From Lachnoclostridium sp. An131 (lineage in GTDB: Bacteria > Bacillota > Clostridia > Lachnospirales > Lachnospiraceae), in NCBI RefSeq assembly GCF_002160825.1, contig NZ_NFLI01000021.1, forward strand, positions 1 to 56,335: a DNA stretch of 56,335 nt. The letters are read 5' to 3'. The position numbers were made by a program, and so were the translations under genes. Positions 8,929-16,458 of this stretch are shown here, piece by piece (position 1 is the first letter of the stretch; the number at the start of each line of letters is the position of its first letter). The notes below the pieces were generated by a model that was not told the origin of the DNA, did no database searches, and saw nothing but the letters and a program-made list of their open reading frames with translations.

Positions 8929-8971
8929 AGTATAGGATGTGCCGGTGACGGGAACGTGACTTTTCTGTGAC
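8929..8971 (-). promoter_or_regulatory. vanG promoter with three 11-bp-spaced GTCAC repeats (putative VanR sites)
   Basis: On the minus strand GTCAC occurs three times at exact 11-bp spacing (plus-strand GTGAC at 8945, 8956 and 8967), immediately upstream of and overlapping the -35 region of a TATACT -10 box at 8929-8934. The natural -35 (8952-8957) is poor, as expected for an activator-dependent promoter. OmpR-family regulators such as VanR bind direct repeats with one-helical-turn spacing. The vanG start is about 90 bases downstream. The binding assignment is inference. Confidence 0.6.
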
Positions 8972-8991
8972 AGTTTTGTCATCCGGCTTCC

Positions 8992-9021
8992 GGAAGGGCC
9001 GGCCTTTATGCCGGTCCTTCC
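8992..9021. terminator. Hairpin between vanS and vanG
   Basis: GGAAGGGCCGGC pairs with GCCGGTCCTTCC across a 6-base loop, a 12-bp stem with one G-T pair. It probably separates the vanRS transcript from the vanG operon. The T-rich side (ATTTTTATT) is on the plus strand, so termination of the minus-strand vanS message would be imperfect. Confidence 0.5.
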
Positions 9022-9106
9022 ATGATTTTTATTGTAGCGGGTAAAAAGAAAGGAAATCTATAGATTCCGTGATGAGAGCCTTAAGAATATCTTGTGATAT
9101 TTTTAG

Positions 9107-10243
9107 TTATTTCGAAACTGCAGGGAGATCAATGGTGAATACGGTGCCGTCTTCGCCGCTTCTGGCAGAAATGGTTCCCTGATGCGCTGTGACAATTTCT
9201 TTTGCAATCGCAAGACCCAGGCCAGCCCCTCCGGTGGCAGAGGAACGGGCGGAGTCCAGGCGGTAGAATTTTTCGAAAATGGTCTCCAGCTGTTCGGGCG
9301 GGATTTGAGGTCCCTGATTCGTAAAGGTAATGCGAATGATACTTTTCTCCTGACGGGCACGGATTTCGATGACTGTATCCGGGTAGCTGTAAGCGGCGGC
9401 ATTTTTCAGAATGTTATTGAAAACGCGGGCCAGCTTATCCGGATCGCCGGGGAGGATCAGATCCTCCGGCACGTCCAGATGCACAGATTTTCCTCCGGGC
9501 GTCAGGATAGGATAAAATTCTTCCGCCATCTGCATCAGCATATAGGACAGACGGATATTTTCCCGGTTCAATGGGATCGTCTGTAGGTTAAAACGGGTAA
9601 TTTCGAAAAACTCATTGATGAGCTGTTCCAGGCGGTAAGCCTTATCCAGCGTGATGGAAAGGTATTTGGCCCTCTGCTCCAGGGGAAGGTCGGGGGCCTC
9701 CTTCAAAAGCTCCAGATAACCGATGACAGAGGTCAGAGGGGTGCGGATATCATGAGCCAGATAGACGACCAGATCGTTTTTGCGCTGTTCAGCCTCCCGG
9801 GCGTCTCGTTCCCTTTTTTCCAGAATGGTTTTGGATTCGTTCAGCTTCAGCTCCAGGAAGCTCATTTCCGGAGACAGCGTTATGAGCTCTGTTTTTTCGT
9901 CCAGTAGGGAGTCGCAGCCTGCCGAAATTTCATCAAAATATTCCGTCACCCAGCGGATGGAATAACGGAATACGATAATCAGGGCAATGATGATTGCCGC
10001 GGCGATAATGCTGTCCAGGTTGTTGCGGAAGGTGGCTTCATAAATGTACAGCGCGTCGGAATAATCCAGATGGAATACGCCGGTCAGAAAGGCGACCACC
10101 GAGTCTCCGAAACGTCCGCGGATCAGTTCGCGGAGCAGAAAGACGGCCCCGATGGAAATCAGGACCAGAGACAGCATTTTCCGCGTCATTTTTCTCTCAA
10201 ACAGAACATAGCTGCTTTTTCTTCTTATGTTTTTCTTACTCAA
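9107..10243 (-). CDS. vanS: VanS-type sensor histidine kinase
   Basis: A sensor kinase of about 378 residues. Two hydrophobic helices near the N-terminus (MLSLVLISIGAVFLL and SIIAAAIIIALIIVF) flank a short extracellular loop. The dimerization box LVVYLAHDIRTPLTSVIGYL carries the phospho-acceptor His. The ATPase domain shows an N box around VFNNILKNAAAYS and the G box GGAGLGLAIAKEIV. It probably senses glycopeptide or wall damage and phosphorylates VanR. The start is uncertain: no clean ATG follows vanR, and I chose the TTG at 10243, which overlaps the vanR stop (TTGAGTAA) and follows a GGGGAGTGGG stretch. An ATG at 10291 inside vanR and one at 10189 are alternatives. Confidence 0.85.
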   Translation of the reverse strand: MSKKNIRRKSSYVLFERKMTRKMLSLVLISIGAVFLLRELIRGRFGDSVVAFLTGVFHLDYSDALYIYEATFRNNLDSIIAAAIIIALIIVFRYSIRWVTEYFDEISAGCDSLLDEKTELITLSPEMSFLELKLNESKTILEKRERDAREAEQRKNDLVVYLAHDIRTPLTSVIGYLELLKEAPDLPLEQRAKYLSITLDKAYRLEQLINEFFEITRFNLQTIPLNRENIRLSYMLMQMAEEFYPILTPGGKSVHLDVPEDLILPGDPDKLARVFNNILKNAAAYSYPDTVIEIRARQEKSIIRITFTNQGPQIPPEQLETIFEKFYRLDSARSSATGGAGLGLAIAKEIVTAHQGTISARSGEDGTVFTIDLPAVSK

Positions 10244-10934
10244 TTTTATATCCCACTCCCCACACAGTCTTGATATACTTTGGTTTTTCACTGGAGTCGT
10301 GCATCTTTTCCCGCAGATGCCGGATGTGCACCATGATCGTATTGTTGTTGCTGCTGTAATATTTTTCGCCCCACACGTCGTAGAACAGCCGGTCGGAGCT
10401 TACGACCTCACCGCGGTTCTTGCAGAGGCTCCACAGAATGGAAAATTCCGTGGGAGTCAGGGACAGAGGCTTTTCGTCCAGGGTGCAGGTGTGGTCCCGT
10501 TTGTTAATGACCAGGCCGGAAATAGAGATGCAGTCCTGCTCCTCCTCCTTCGCAGCGGTATTGTATTTGGTAAAGCGCCGAAGCTGCGCCTTCACCCGGG
10601 CAATCAGCTCCAGCGGACGAAAGGGCTTGGTCATGTAATCATCCGCGCCCAGGGTAAGACCGGTGATTTTGTCGATCTCTTCATCCTTGGCCGTCAGCAT
10701 AATGATTGGGAAATTGTGTGCTTCGCGGATTTTCTGGCAGATAGTAAAGCCGCTCATGTCCGGCAGCATGACGTCCAGTACAGCCAGGTCCGGCGTCTCT
10801 GACTCAAGCCATTTCAGAGAATCTGAGCCATTGTAGAATTTGTGAACCTCATAGGATTCGTTTGTCAGGTATAATTCAATCAGGTCGGCGATTTCTTTTT
10901 CGTCATCTACTACTAAAATTTTTGCTTCTGTCAT
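10236..10934 (-). CDS. vanR: VanR-type response regulator
   Basis: A 232-residue OmpR-family response regulator. The receiver domain starts at AKILVVDDEKEI, has the phospho-acceptor Asp in LAVLDVMLPDMSGF, the conserved Thr/Ser in PIIMLTAKDEE and the Lys in MTKPFRPLEL. The C-terminal winged helix ends with the TVWGVGYKIE signature. It is predicted to activate the vanG promoter. GGGG seven bases before the ATG at 10934 is the only nearby ribosome site; the in-frame ATG at 10961 has none. It overlaps vanS and is transcribed with it. No vanU gene lies upstream, unlike the E. faecalis vanG cluster. Confidence 0.88.
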   Translation of the reverse strand: MTEAKILVVDDEKEIADLIELYLTNESYEVHKFYNGSDSLKWLESETPDLAVLDVMLPDMSGFTICQKIREAHNFPIIMLTAKDEEIDKITGLTLGADDYMTKPFRPLELIARVKAQLRRFTKYNTAAKEEEQDCISISGLVINKRDHTCTLDEKPLSLTPTEFSILWSLCKNRGEVVSSDRLFYDVWGEKYYSSNNNTIMVHIRHLREKMHDSSEKPKYIKTVWGVGYKIE

Positions 10935-11079
10935 TGCAGTACCCCGCTTTTTATCTGGCATGGAAGAAGGTCTTTTTCTTCCATTATAAATATCGTTTCT
11001 ATCTCAACATTAGTATATCAGAAAAAAGCCGGGAAAAATTTAAAACTTTTGTGTCCAAATTCTTAAGAAGAAATGAAGT

Positions 11080-11469
11080 TCACGGCTTTCTATACAGAAT
11101 CCGTTCGTACAGAAGACCTGTCAGAAACCACACAGGCGCATAGTCCAGCCGGATTACCCCGTGAATGTTAAAACGCGCACGGCTGTAATCCCAGGGACAC
11201 ATGCCGCGCCGCTTCAGAAAGCTGCCCGTAATGAATTCTGTCAGGAAGATGGCGCCGGTGTAGACAGCGCCGCGTACCCAGACGCATTGCTTTCGGAGCA
11301 GGCGTGAGATGGGGGCGAGGAAGGCTGCCATTCCGTAAATCGGGAACATCCAGATGGAGGAATGCCCTTCCAGCTTCATCTGCCGCCGCTGGAGTGATAT
11401 GAGGCCGGTCCAGAAGATCTCCAGGCACCAGCCGATAAGTCCGCACAGAATAAATTTGTTTTTCATCAT
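11080..11469 (-). CDS. CmpB-like putative ABC transporter membrane protein (PF06541)
   Basis: A membrane protein of about 129 residues with four hydrophobic segments. The stretches MCPWDYSRARFNIHGVIRLD and YAPVWFLTGLLYERI match the conserved end of the PF06541 family, which is annotated as a putative ABC-type permease but has no proven function. It lies upstream of vanR on the same strand with a 145-base gap, so a role in resistance is not implied. The start is uncertain (ATG at 11469 or 11466; an in-frame ATG at 11535 would overlap the tRNA promoter). Confidence 0.6.
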   Translation of the reverse strand: MMKNKFILCGLIGWCLEIFWTGLISLQRRQMKLEGHSSIWMFPIYGMAAFLAPISRLLRKQCVWVRGAVYTGAIFLTEFITGSFLKRRGMCPWDYSRARFNIHGVIRLDYAPVWFLTGLLYERILYRKP

Positions 11470-11506
11470 AGCGGAAGTATGTGCGGAAAATCCCGGAATT
11501 ATACGC

Positions 11507-11536
11507 TTGACGGCCCGCGGCTGCCTGTTGTACAAT
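11507..11536 (+). promoter_or_regulatory. Promoter of tRNA-Leu
   Basis: TTGACG (11507-11512) and TACAAT (11531-11536) are separated by 18 bp and end 15 bases before the tRNA. Confidence 0.75.
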
Positions 11537-11551
11537 AGTTCTCGTATTTAA

Positions 11552-11631
11552 GCGGCTATGGCGGAACTGGCAGACGCGCTGGATTTAGGTTCCAGTGGGA
11601 GACCGTGCAGGTTCGAGTCCTGTTAGCCGCA
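11552..11631 (+). tRNA. tRNA-Leu (anticodon TAG)
   Basis: The acceptor arm GCGGCTA pairs with TAGCCGC. The anticodon stem CTGGA/TCCAG encloses TTTAGGT, giving anticodon TAG (codon CUA). A long variable arm (GTGGGAGACCGTGC region) and the T-arm AGGTTCGAGTCCT mark it as class II. The discriminator is A; the 3' CCA is not encoded. Confidence 0.95.
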
Positions 11632-11757
11632 CTAGAATCCCCGTACTTCAACCTACACCAACAAAAAAATTTGCTGCGGGCTGATAAGTACATTTTATGG
11701 AGTGGGCAGCCGGGCCGGGCTGCTCATTTTCTGTCCCTAAAGAAACGGGGGAAAGAA

Positions 11758-12309
11758 ATGAAGACAAGAAAAGATATGAATTTCGTTGTCAGAGAAATGT
11801 GTAAAGAAGAATATGGTCTGCTCAGTGATTTTTTATATGAAGCTATCTTTGTTCCCGATGGCGTTGAACCGCCGCCCAAATCTATTTTGAACCGCCCGGA
11901 ATTACAGGTGTATATTTCAGGTTTTGGAACAAACAAAAATGACAAAGCCTTGGCTGCGGAGATTGATGGTAAGACTGTAGGGGTGATTTGGGCAAGAATC
12001 ATGAAGGATTACGGGCATATAGACGAGAGTACCCCTTCTCTTGCTATGTCTGTTCTGAAGGAATACAGAGGCAGGGGGATAGGTACAGCTTTGCTTAAGC
12101 ATATGCTGATAGAGGAGAAAACTGCTGGTCACGCGAAGCTGTCCTTATCTGTTCAAAAGGATAATTATGCTGTAACGCTATACCGTAAAGCAGGCTTTAT
12201 GATAATCGGAGAATCAGATGAGGAATACATTATGGCTGCTGATTTAAGCCGGAATTTTGAAAATATAGATAATGGAATCAGATTTCTGCAAAGTGACGGA
12301 GGTATGTAG
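11758..12309 (+). CDS. GNAT-family N-acetyltransferase
   Basis: A 183-residue acetyl-CoA-dependent acetyltransferase. The acetyl-CoA binding loop is visible in SVLKEYRGRGIGTALLKHML (R/Q-x-x-G-x-G/A pattern), followed by KLSLSVQKDNYAVTLYRKAG, the typical motif B. The substrate (amino acid, antibiotic, polyamine or protein N-terminus) cannot be told from sequence. GGGGGAAAGAA precedes the ATG at 11758; an in-frame ORF extends further upstream but has no ribosome site. It follows the tRNA by 126 bases and may be cotranscribed with it. Confidence 0.85.
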   Translation: MKTRKDMNFVVREMCKEEYGLLSDFLYEAIFVPDGVEPPPKSILNRPELQVYISGFGTNKNDKALAAEIDGKTVGVIWARIMKDYGHIDESTPSLAMSVLKEYRGRGIGTALLKHMLIEEKTAGHAKLSLSVQKDNYAVTLYRKAGFMIIGESDEEYIMAADLSRNFENIDNGIRFLQSDGGM

Positions 12310-12348
12310 ACATGCCCGATTCCATTTGTTATGAAGAAAAAATTGTAA

Positions 12349-12474
12349 ATCAGCAATGCCTGGAAGGAAAAGGATGCTGGAAAATATACCATCGCGCTCG
12401 GATCATCTTTTGAGCATAGTAGACTTATGAGAACAACCGATTTCTTAGATGGGGAAATAGAGATTAATAGCTAG
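12349..12474 (+). pseudogene. Remnant of a glycoside hydrolase family 3 C-terminus
   Basis: This 41-codon open frame (stop TAG at 12472) has no start codon or ribosome site. It includes KEKDAGKYTIALGSSFEHSR, which resembles the fibronectin-III-like C-terminal end of GH3 beta-glucosidases, where DAGKYTI followed by a small-residue turn and SRD/SRL is typical. The rest of the gene is absent; the GNAT gene ends 39 bases upstream. The resemblance is by eye only. Confidence 0.35.
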
Positions 12475-12488
12475 AAATACGAATCTAT

Positions 12489-12524
12489 AAAAGTGGCGGC
12501 ATCGGGAACGAGGCTGCCACTTTT
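12489..12524. terminator. Bidirectional terminator
   Basis: AAAAGTGGC and GCCACTTTT pair across an 18-base loop, with TATC beyond. Both sides end in A/T runs, so it can serve the plus-strand GNAT/GH3 remnant and the minus-strand EcsC gene. Confidence 0.75.
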
Positions 12525-12602
12525 ATCATCGTGCCTGGTAATACATATTTTGAGTCCAGCATCCCCCCTGTAGCGAAGGAGTAAAGGATTCCCAGCACTT
12601 AT

Positions 12603-13358
12603 TCATTTGGATTCATTTTCTTGCTGCTCCTCTGGTTCAGCATTTATAAAATCTGTTTCCGCCACATCGATAATGAGATCCTCTTCTTTCTCATGCTCAG
12701 ATGAAAAATCACCTTTGAAAAACCAGTTATAGGCTCTGTTTGCTATAATTTTTGTTTCGACTAAATCAAGTCCGCCGCCGACCACGGCACCTACTCCCGG
12801 AACCAATTTGCCAAGATTCACTAAACCCTTTGAGCCAAACTTAGTAATAAATCGAAACCCTACCTTCTGATTAATTTTTGTTAATACAGTGCCCGGAATT
12901 TTCTTAATCAAGCTATTGGCAAATTTGACGCCAAACTGTATCCCTGCTTGTTTTAATAGTCCGTTTACCGTAACACCTGCCAGACAAGCATAAATGAATG
13001 TCTGAGTTTGATCGCTATTCAAATCATAATCAGCCATATAGGCAGTGCAGGAAATCATTCTCATCTGGACATATAATACACTTCCAATATTGGCAGGAAT
13101 CGCAACGGGCATGCTGACAAATCCTCCTAAGCCGCTTAACGCCCCTGAAGTAGTACATTTTATAATCTGGTTTCTAAGCATTGCTTTGCATGCTTCTTCT
13201 TTGTTATTATGCTTATGTAAGTAATCAGCGGCCAGATCCGCCACACTTGGGCTGACTTTGGGAATGCCATCTAAGCATTTTTCATAGCAAGCGTCCAGTA
13301 ATTTCATGATGTCTTCCTGTGTGGCAATTTTTCTTTTTGATTTTGTTTTTTCTTCCAT
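12603..13358 (-). CDS. EcsC-family protein
   Basis: A 251-residue EcsC-family protein (PF12787). Recognisable parts are the N-terminal helical region, the Gly/Ala-rich stretch TTSGALSGLGGFVSMPVAIP, YVQMRMISCTAYMADYD, and a second Gly-rich hairpin LGKLVPGVGAVVGGGLD. It is probably membrane-associated. EcsC is named after a gene next to the Bacillus EcsAB transporter, but its biochemical role is not established, and no EcsAB is present here. It is a single gene flanked by two remnants. The acidic tail (EEDLIIDVAETDFINAEPEEQ) is typical of cytosolic exposure. Confidence 0.75.
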   Translation of the reverse strand: MEEKTKSKRKIATQEDIMKLLDACYEKCLDGIPKVSPSVADLAADYLHKHNNKEEACKAMLRNQIIKCTTSGALSGLGGFVSMPVAIPANIGSVLYVQMRMISCTAYMADYDLNSDQTQTFIYACLAGVTVNGLLKQAGIQFGVKFANSLIKKIPGTVLTKINQKVGFRFITKFGSKGLVNLGKLVPGVGAVVGGGLDLVETKIIANRAYNWFFKGDFSSEHEKEEDLIIDVAETDFINAEPEEQQENESK

Positions 13359-13464
13359 TTATCAATTCCCCCTTTGGATACAAAACATAATCCATAATAG
13401 GCCATGTAAATTTTGCGAAATCCACTTGATAAATCCATCTTACGGCATACTGTTCTGTGTGTCT

Positions 13465-13693
13465 ATGGCAATCTGCTCCACAATTTCGCAGCTGCGAAAA
13501 AGAAAATATAGCGGTCAATAGGCTTTGTACTTTATCCGGCGTAAGCCATACAGCCATACAAGACATTATGACGGGAAAGGCAAAGAATATTACGCTCAGA
13601 ACTCTGCACTGCCTTGCGGCAGGACTGAATATGACCGTTGCCGGCCTTCTTGATTTCCCGGAAAGGAATGAGACTGTCTTTGAGGATGAATAA
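13465..13693 (+). pseudogene. Frameshifted XRE-family regulator
   Basis: Two overlapping frames together make one small helix-turn-helix protein. The frame from ATG 13465 reads MAICSTISQLRKRK, then hits a stop at 13519. One base out of frame, the reading continues ENIAVNRLCTLSGVSHTAIQ and ends GLLDFPERNETVFEDE, the usual C-terminus of this short Firmicutes XRE family. The break lies in the A-rich run near 13496-13506 and equals the loss of one base. No ribosome site precedes 13465. A sequencing error in the A run is possible. Confidence 0.65.
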
Positions 13694-13713
13694 CTGCGTA
13701 TAGAACATAAATA

Positions 13714-13737
13714 CCGGGCAGGAATAATCCCGCCCGG
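13714..13737 (+). terminator. Terminator-like hairpin after the XRE remnant
   Basis: CCGGGC and GCCCGG pair across a 12-base loop, with weak T content beyond. The rest of 13738-13944 shows no coding signal in any frame that I recognise. Confidence 0.4.
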
Positions 13738-13944
13738 CGCTTGCTTTCTCAATTATTTTCCCGGATTGGCGCATCTCGCTGCCGCAAGCTCCTGCCGATT
13801 GCAGTATAATGGTATCCAAAGGTACATTGTTTCTGTTTCGGTACGTTGGGCTTCAGTGAGAATCGTTGTTTGCTTCAGGGTAATCTTACTGGCAAATTTC
13901 AAGCTTAGTGTTGATAAGGGCGCTTTTTCCAGATAGCAGAAAGC

Positions 13945-14859
13945 TTATTTTTTGTCAATCTTGTCATGCACGACCTTTTCGGGGCGTTCCATCAGCTGCT
14001 CCGGCTTGGAGATACCGCTCTTGATATGCTTGAATCCAAGCGCATAGATGAAGCCGTCGCAGATACGCTCGTCCACGACAAATTTCATGTTCAGGTAGGT
14101 TTTCCGGCGCAGTACGCCGTTCCGATCCAGCTCGTGGACGGTTTCCTTGCTGCCGATGGCTCCGAAGATGGAGATGGTGCCAAACTCGTAGATGTGGTGG
14201 TAGACCGGCTGCATGCCGATGGAGCCCATGTTTGTGATAAAGAAGCTTGCGTGAAAGGGGCTTAAATCTGTGATTTTTTTAGGGATCCAGCCATGGCGGT
14301 CCAGAAATTTCAGAAGACCGAAGACCAGGGAAATCAGCCAGTTGGGAATCAGGCTTAATGCCAGCTCCAGCTTATCGAAATCGTTCCGGTTTTCGTCCTC
14401 CGCTACCTTTTTCGTGCGGTCGATGGGATTGGCCTGAGCCTGAATTTCCTCAGAGACCTCCTTCAGCGTGGCGTCCATTTCAAAGCGCGGCATAATGGTA
14501 GTACGTTCGCTGTCACGCTGCATCCCCTTCATGACGACCATGGAGCCTTTCATTTCATTACGGGCATAGATATTGCTTCGCGCGACAAAGCGGTTCAATT
14601 CGGGTACCTGGGAATATGTGCGGACGATAGCTGCGAAAATAATATGATAAAGAGTCAGTCCGGGAATTTCTCCCTTGCGCATCTTATGAAGAAAATCCTG
14701 TGTGTGCGTAATATCGATGCGATCCTCAAACAGCACCCAGCTGTCAGCCTTGCTTTTCATGATAAATGGAATCAGCTTTCCCATTGGGTCCAGATTTCTA
14801 ACCAGAAAGCCGTCATTTCTGTCGCCGAAGCGGCGTTTTCTTCCTTCTAATGGTTTCAT
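13945..14859 (-). CDS. E2/CAT-fold acyltransferase-like protein lacking the catalytic His
   Basis: A 304-residue protein with the catalytic-domain fold of 2-oxoacid dehydrogenase E2 and chloramphenicol acetyltransferase (PF00198-like). It has no lipoyl or peripheral-subunit-binding domain. Family features include FFITNMGSIGM and YEFGTISIFGAIGSKE. The catalytic motif, normally H-x-x-x-D-G (DHRVxDG in E2, HHAVCDG in CAT), reads DERICDG at residues 263-269, so Glu264 stands where the essential His should be. It is therefore either a non-catalytic relative or uses other chemistry. GGGGAG precedes the ATG at 14859. Lone gene with its own promoter; no dehydrogenase genes nearby. Confidence 0.7.
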   Translation of the reverse strand: MKPLEGRKRRFGDRNDGFLVRNLDPMGKLIPFIMKSKADSWVLFEDRIDITHTQDFLHKMRKGEIPGLTLYHIIFAAIVRTYSQVPELNRFVARSNIYARNEMKGSMVVMKGMQRDSERTTIMPRFEMDATLKEVSEEIQAQANPIDRTKKVAEDENRNDFDKLELALSLIPNWLISLVFGLLKFLDRHGWIPKKITDLSPFHASFFITNMGSIGMQPVYHHIYEFGTISIFGAIGSKETVHELDRNGVLRRKTYLNMKFVVDERICDGFIYALGFKHIKSGISKPEQLMERPEKVVHDKIDKK

Positions 14860-14894
14860 TTTAGATACTCCCCTCGTATTTTACCTGGACCTAT

Positions 14895-14922
14895 TTTATA
14901 CTATGAGGAAAAAGCTTGTCAA
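14895..14922 (-). promoter_or_regulatory. Promoter of the E2/CAT-like gene
   Basis: On the minus strand TTGACA (14917-14922) and TATAAA (14895-14900) are 16 bp apart. The -10 ends about 35 bases before the start codon. Confidence 0.75.
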
Positions 14923-14943
14923 CCGCAAACCGGGGATTTCCTC

Positions 14944-14972
14944 TTGTCCCCAGTAATTATCTGTGTTATAGT
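14944..14972 (+). promoter_or_regulatory. Promoter of the binding protein-pyrC operon
   Basis: TTGTCC (14944-14949) and TATAGT (14967-14972) are 17 bp apart, back to back with the promoter of the divergent gene. Confidence 0.6.
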
Positions 14973-15045
14973 GATAAAGTCAGCGCGGGACGGATCAGCA
15001 GGTTCTGTGCGCGGCTGTAGAGGGACTAAGGAGGCAATTTTGGGC

Positions 15046-16458
15046 ATGGCTGATTGGAAAAAATGGATGGCGCTTGCATTGACAGGAGCGTTTGCCGTCC
15101 TGCTTGGAGGATGCGGGGGAGACGCGCAGAGTGACGAAAATGAAGATGTTAAAATAGAAGTGACAGAGGTACAGCCGCAGGAGGAAGAGGCTTCTGAGGT
15201 GGTTTCCGATCTGGAAGCCACGATTAGCTGGTGGACGTATCCGATTTTTGTACAGGATGAAGGACAGGAAGACGGAGCCTATGAGCAGGCTCTGATTCGT
15301 GAATTTAACAAGAAATATCCGAATATCACGGTGGAGCTTAAGGTGCTGGATTACCTGAACGGACCAGACGAGATACAGGCTCTTCTGGAGTCAGAGGGAG
15401 GGGAGCTGCCCAATGTGCTGCTGGACGAGCCGGGCAGGATCAGCTCCTACGCAAAGGCGGGAGTTCTCGAGGATATCAGCGATATGTTTACGGACGAGGT
15501 GACATCGGATATCGTAAGCGAAGGAATTTTAAGCGCCTGCACAAACGGGGACAGCTATGTGATGTATCCTTTGAGCGGTTCGAATTATGTGATGGCGTTT
15601 AACAGATATATGATAGAGGGATCTGGAGCGATAGAGCTGATGAACAGGGAAGGCGCCTGCACCTGGACGACAGAGTCCTTTGAGCAGGTGCTGGAGCGGC
15701 TGAACGCTTCCGGGTTCAACAGCGGCATGCTCTACTGCTCAGGAATCGCGGGGGATTATGCGACCCGTTCTTTTATCACGAATCTGTATGATGGAAGCCT
15801 GATGAATGAAGAGATGACGGCTTATACGATGGACAGTGAGGAGAACCGCCAGGCTTTGACCAAGATCAAGGAATGGATGGAAAAGGGATGGATTCTGAAC
15901 GGATCCGGTTCCTCGGGCGCGGATGCGGTTGCGTCCTTTGTAAGCGGGGAGAATTCCTACTGCCTGCTCTGGAGCCTTCCGCAGGCAATCAGCAACGCGG
16001 AAGCATTGGCGGAGAATGGCGTCGAAGTGGTTGTGATGCCCTATCCTTCCGCAGATGGGGTCCCTTCTCTGGAGTACATGCTGAATGGCTTCTGCATTTT
16101 TGAAAATGGAGATGCGGACAAGCTGCAGGCCTCCCGTTACCTGGTAGATTTCCTCTGCAATGATGAAAATGTGGCAAAGGAAAATGTGGTGCGCAGCGGG
16201 GCTTTCCCGGTGCGGACATCCATGGGCGACGTATACGAGGGAAATGAGGAGGCTCAGCTCTATGAGGCGCTGATGCCTTATAGCGGAACCTATTATAATA
16301 AAGTAGACGGCTTTGAAGAGATGCGCGTTTACTGGTATCAGATGGAAGCAGAGATTTTGAATGAAGAATACAGTGTGGAGGACGCCACAGACAGCTTTGT
16401 GGAATATGCGAACAAGACGCTGGTAAAGGAAGAGCAGGAAGAAAAGGTAGAGGAATGA
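15046..16458 (+). CDS. Extracellular solute-binding lipoprotein (sugar type)
   Basis: A lipoprotein of about 470 residues with the lipobox LLGGC after a hydrophobic signal sequence. The mature part has the family-1 solute-binding fold: ISWWTYPIF near the start, EFNKKYPNITVELKVLD, and late helices typical of oligosaccharide-binding proteins. Such proteins hand a substrate to an ABC importer, but no permease or ATPase is adjacent, so it must use a distant partner or act as a sensor. AAGGAGG lies 11 bases before the ATG at 15046; an in-frame TTG at 15040 sits closer to ideal spacing. Its stop overlaps the pyrC start (ATGA), a surprising coupling. Confidence 0.8.
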   Translation: MADWKKWMALALTGAFAVLLGGCGGDAQSDENEDVKIEVTEVQPQEEEASEVVSDLEATISWWTYPIFVQDEGQEDGAYEQALIREFNKKYPNITVELKVLDYLNGPDEIQALLESEGGELPNVLLDEPGRISSYAKAGVLEDISDMFTDEVTSDIVSEGILSACTNGDSYVMYPLSGSNYVMAFNRYMIEGSGAIELMNREGACTWTTESFEQVLERLNASGFNSGMLYCSGIAGDYATRSFITNLYDGSLMNEEMTAYTMDSEENRQALTKIKEWMEKGWILNGSGSSGADAVASFVSGENSYCLLWSLPQAISNAEALAENGVEVVVMPYPSADGVPSLEYMLNGFCIFENGDADKLQASRYLVDFLCNDENVAKENVVRSGAFPVRTSMGDVYEGNEEAQLYEALMPYSGTYYNKVDGFEEMRVYWYQMEAEILNEEYSVEDATDSFVEYANKTLVKEEQEEKVEE

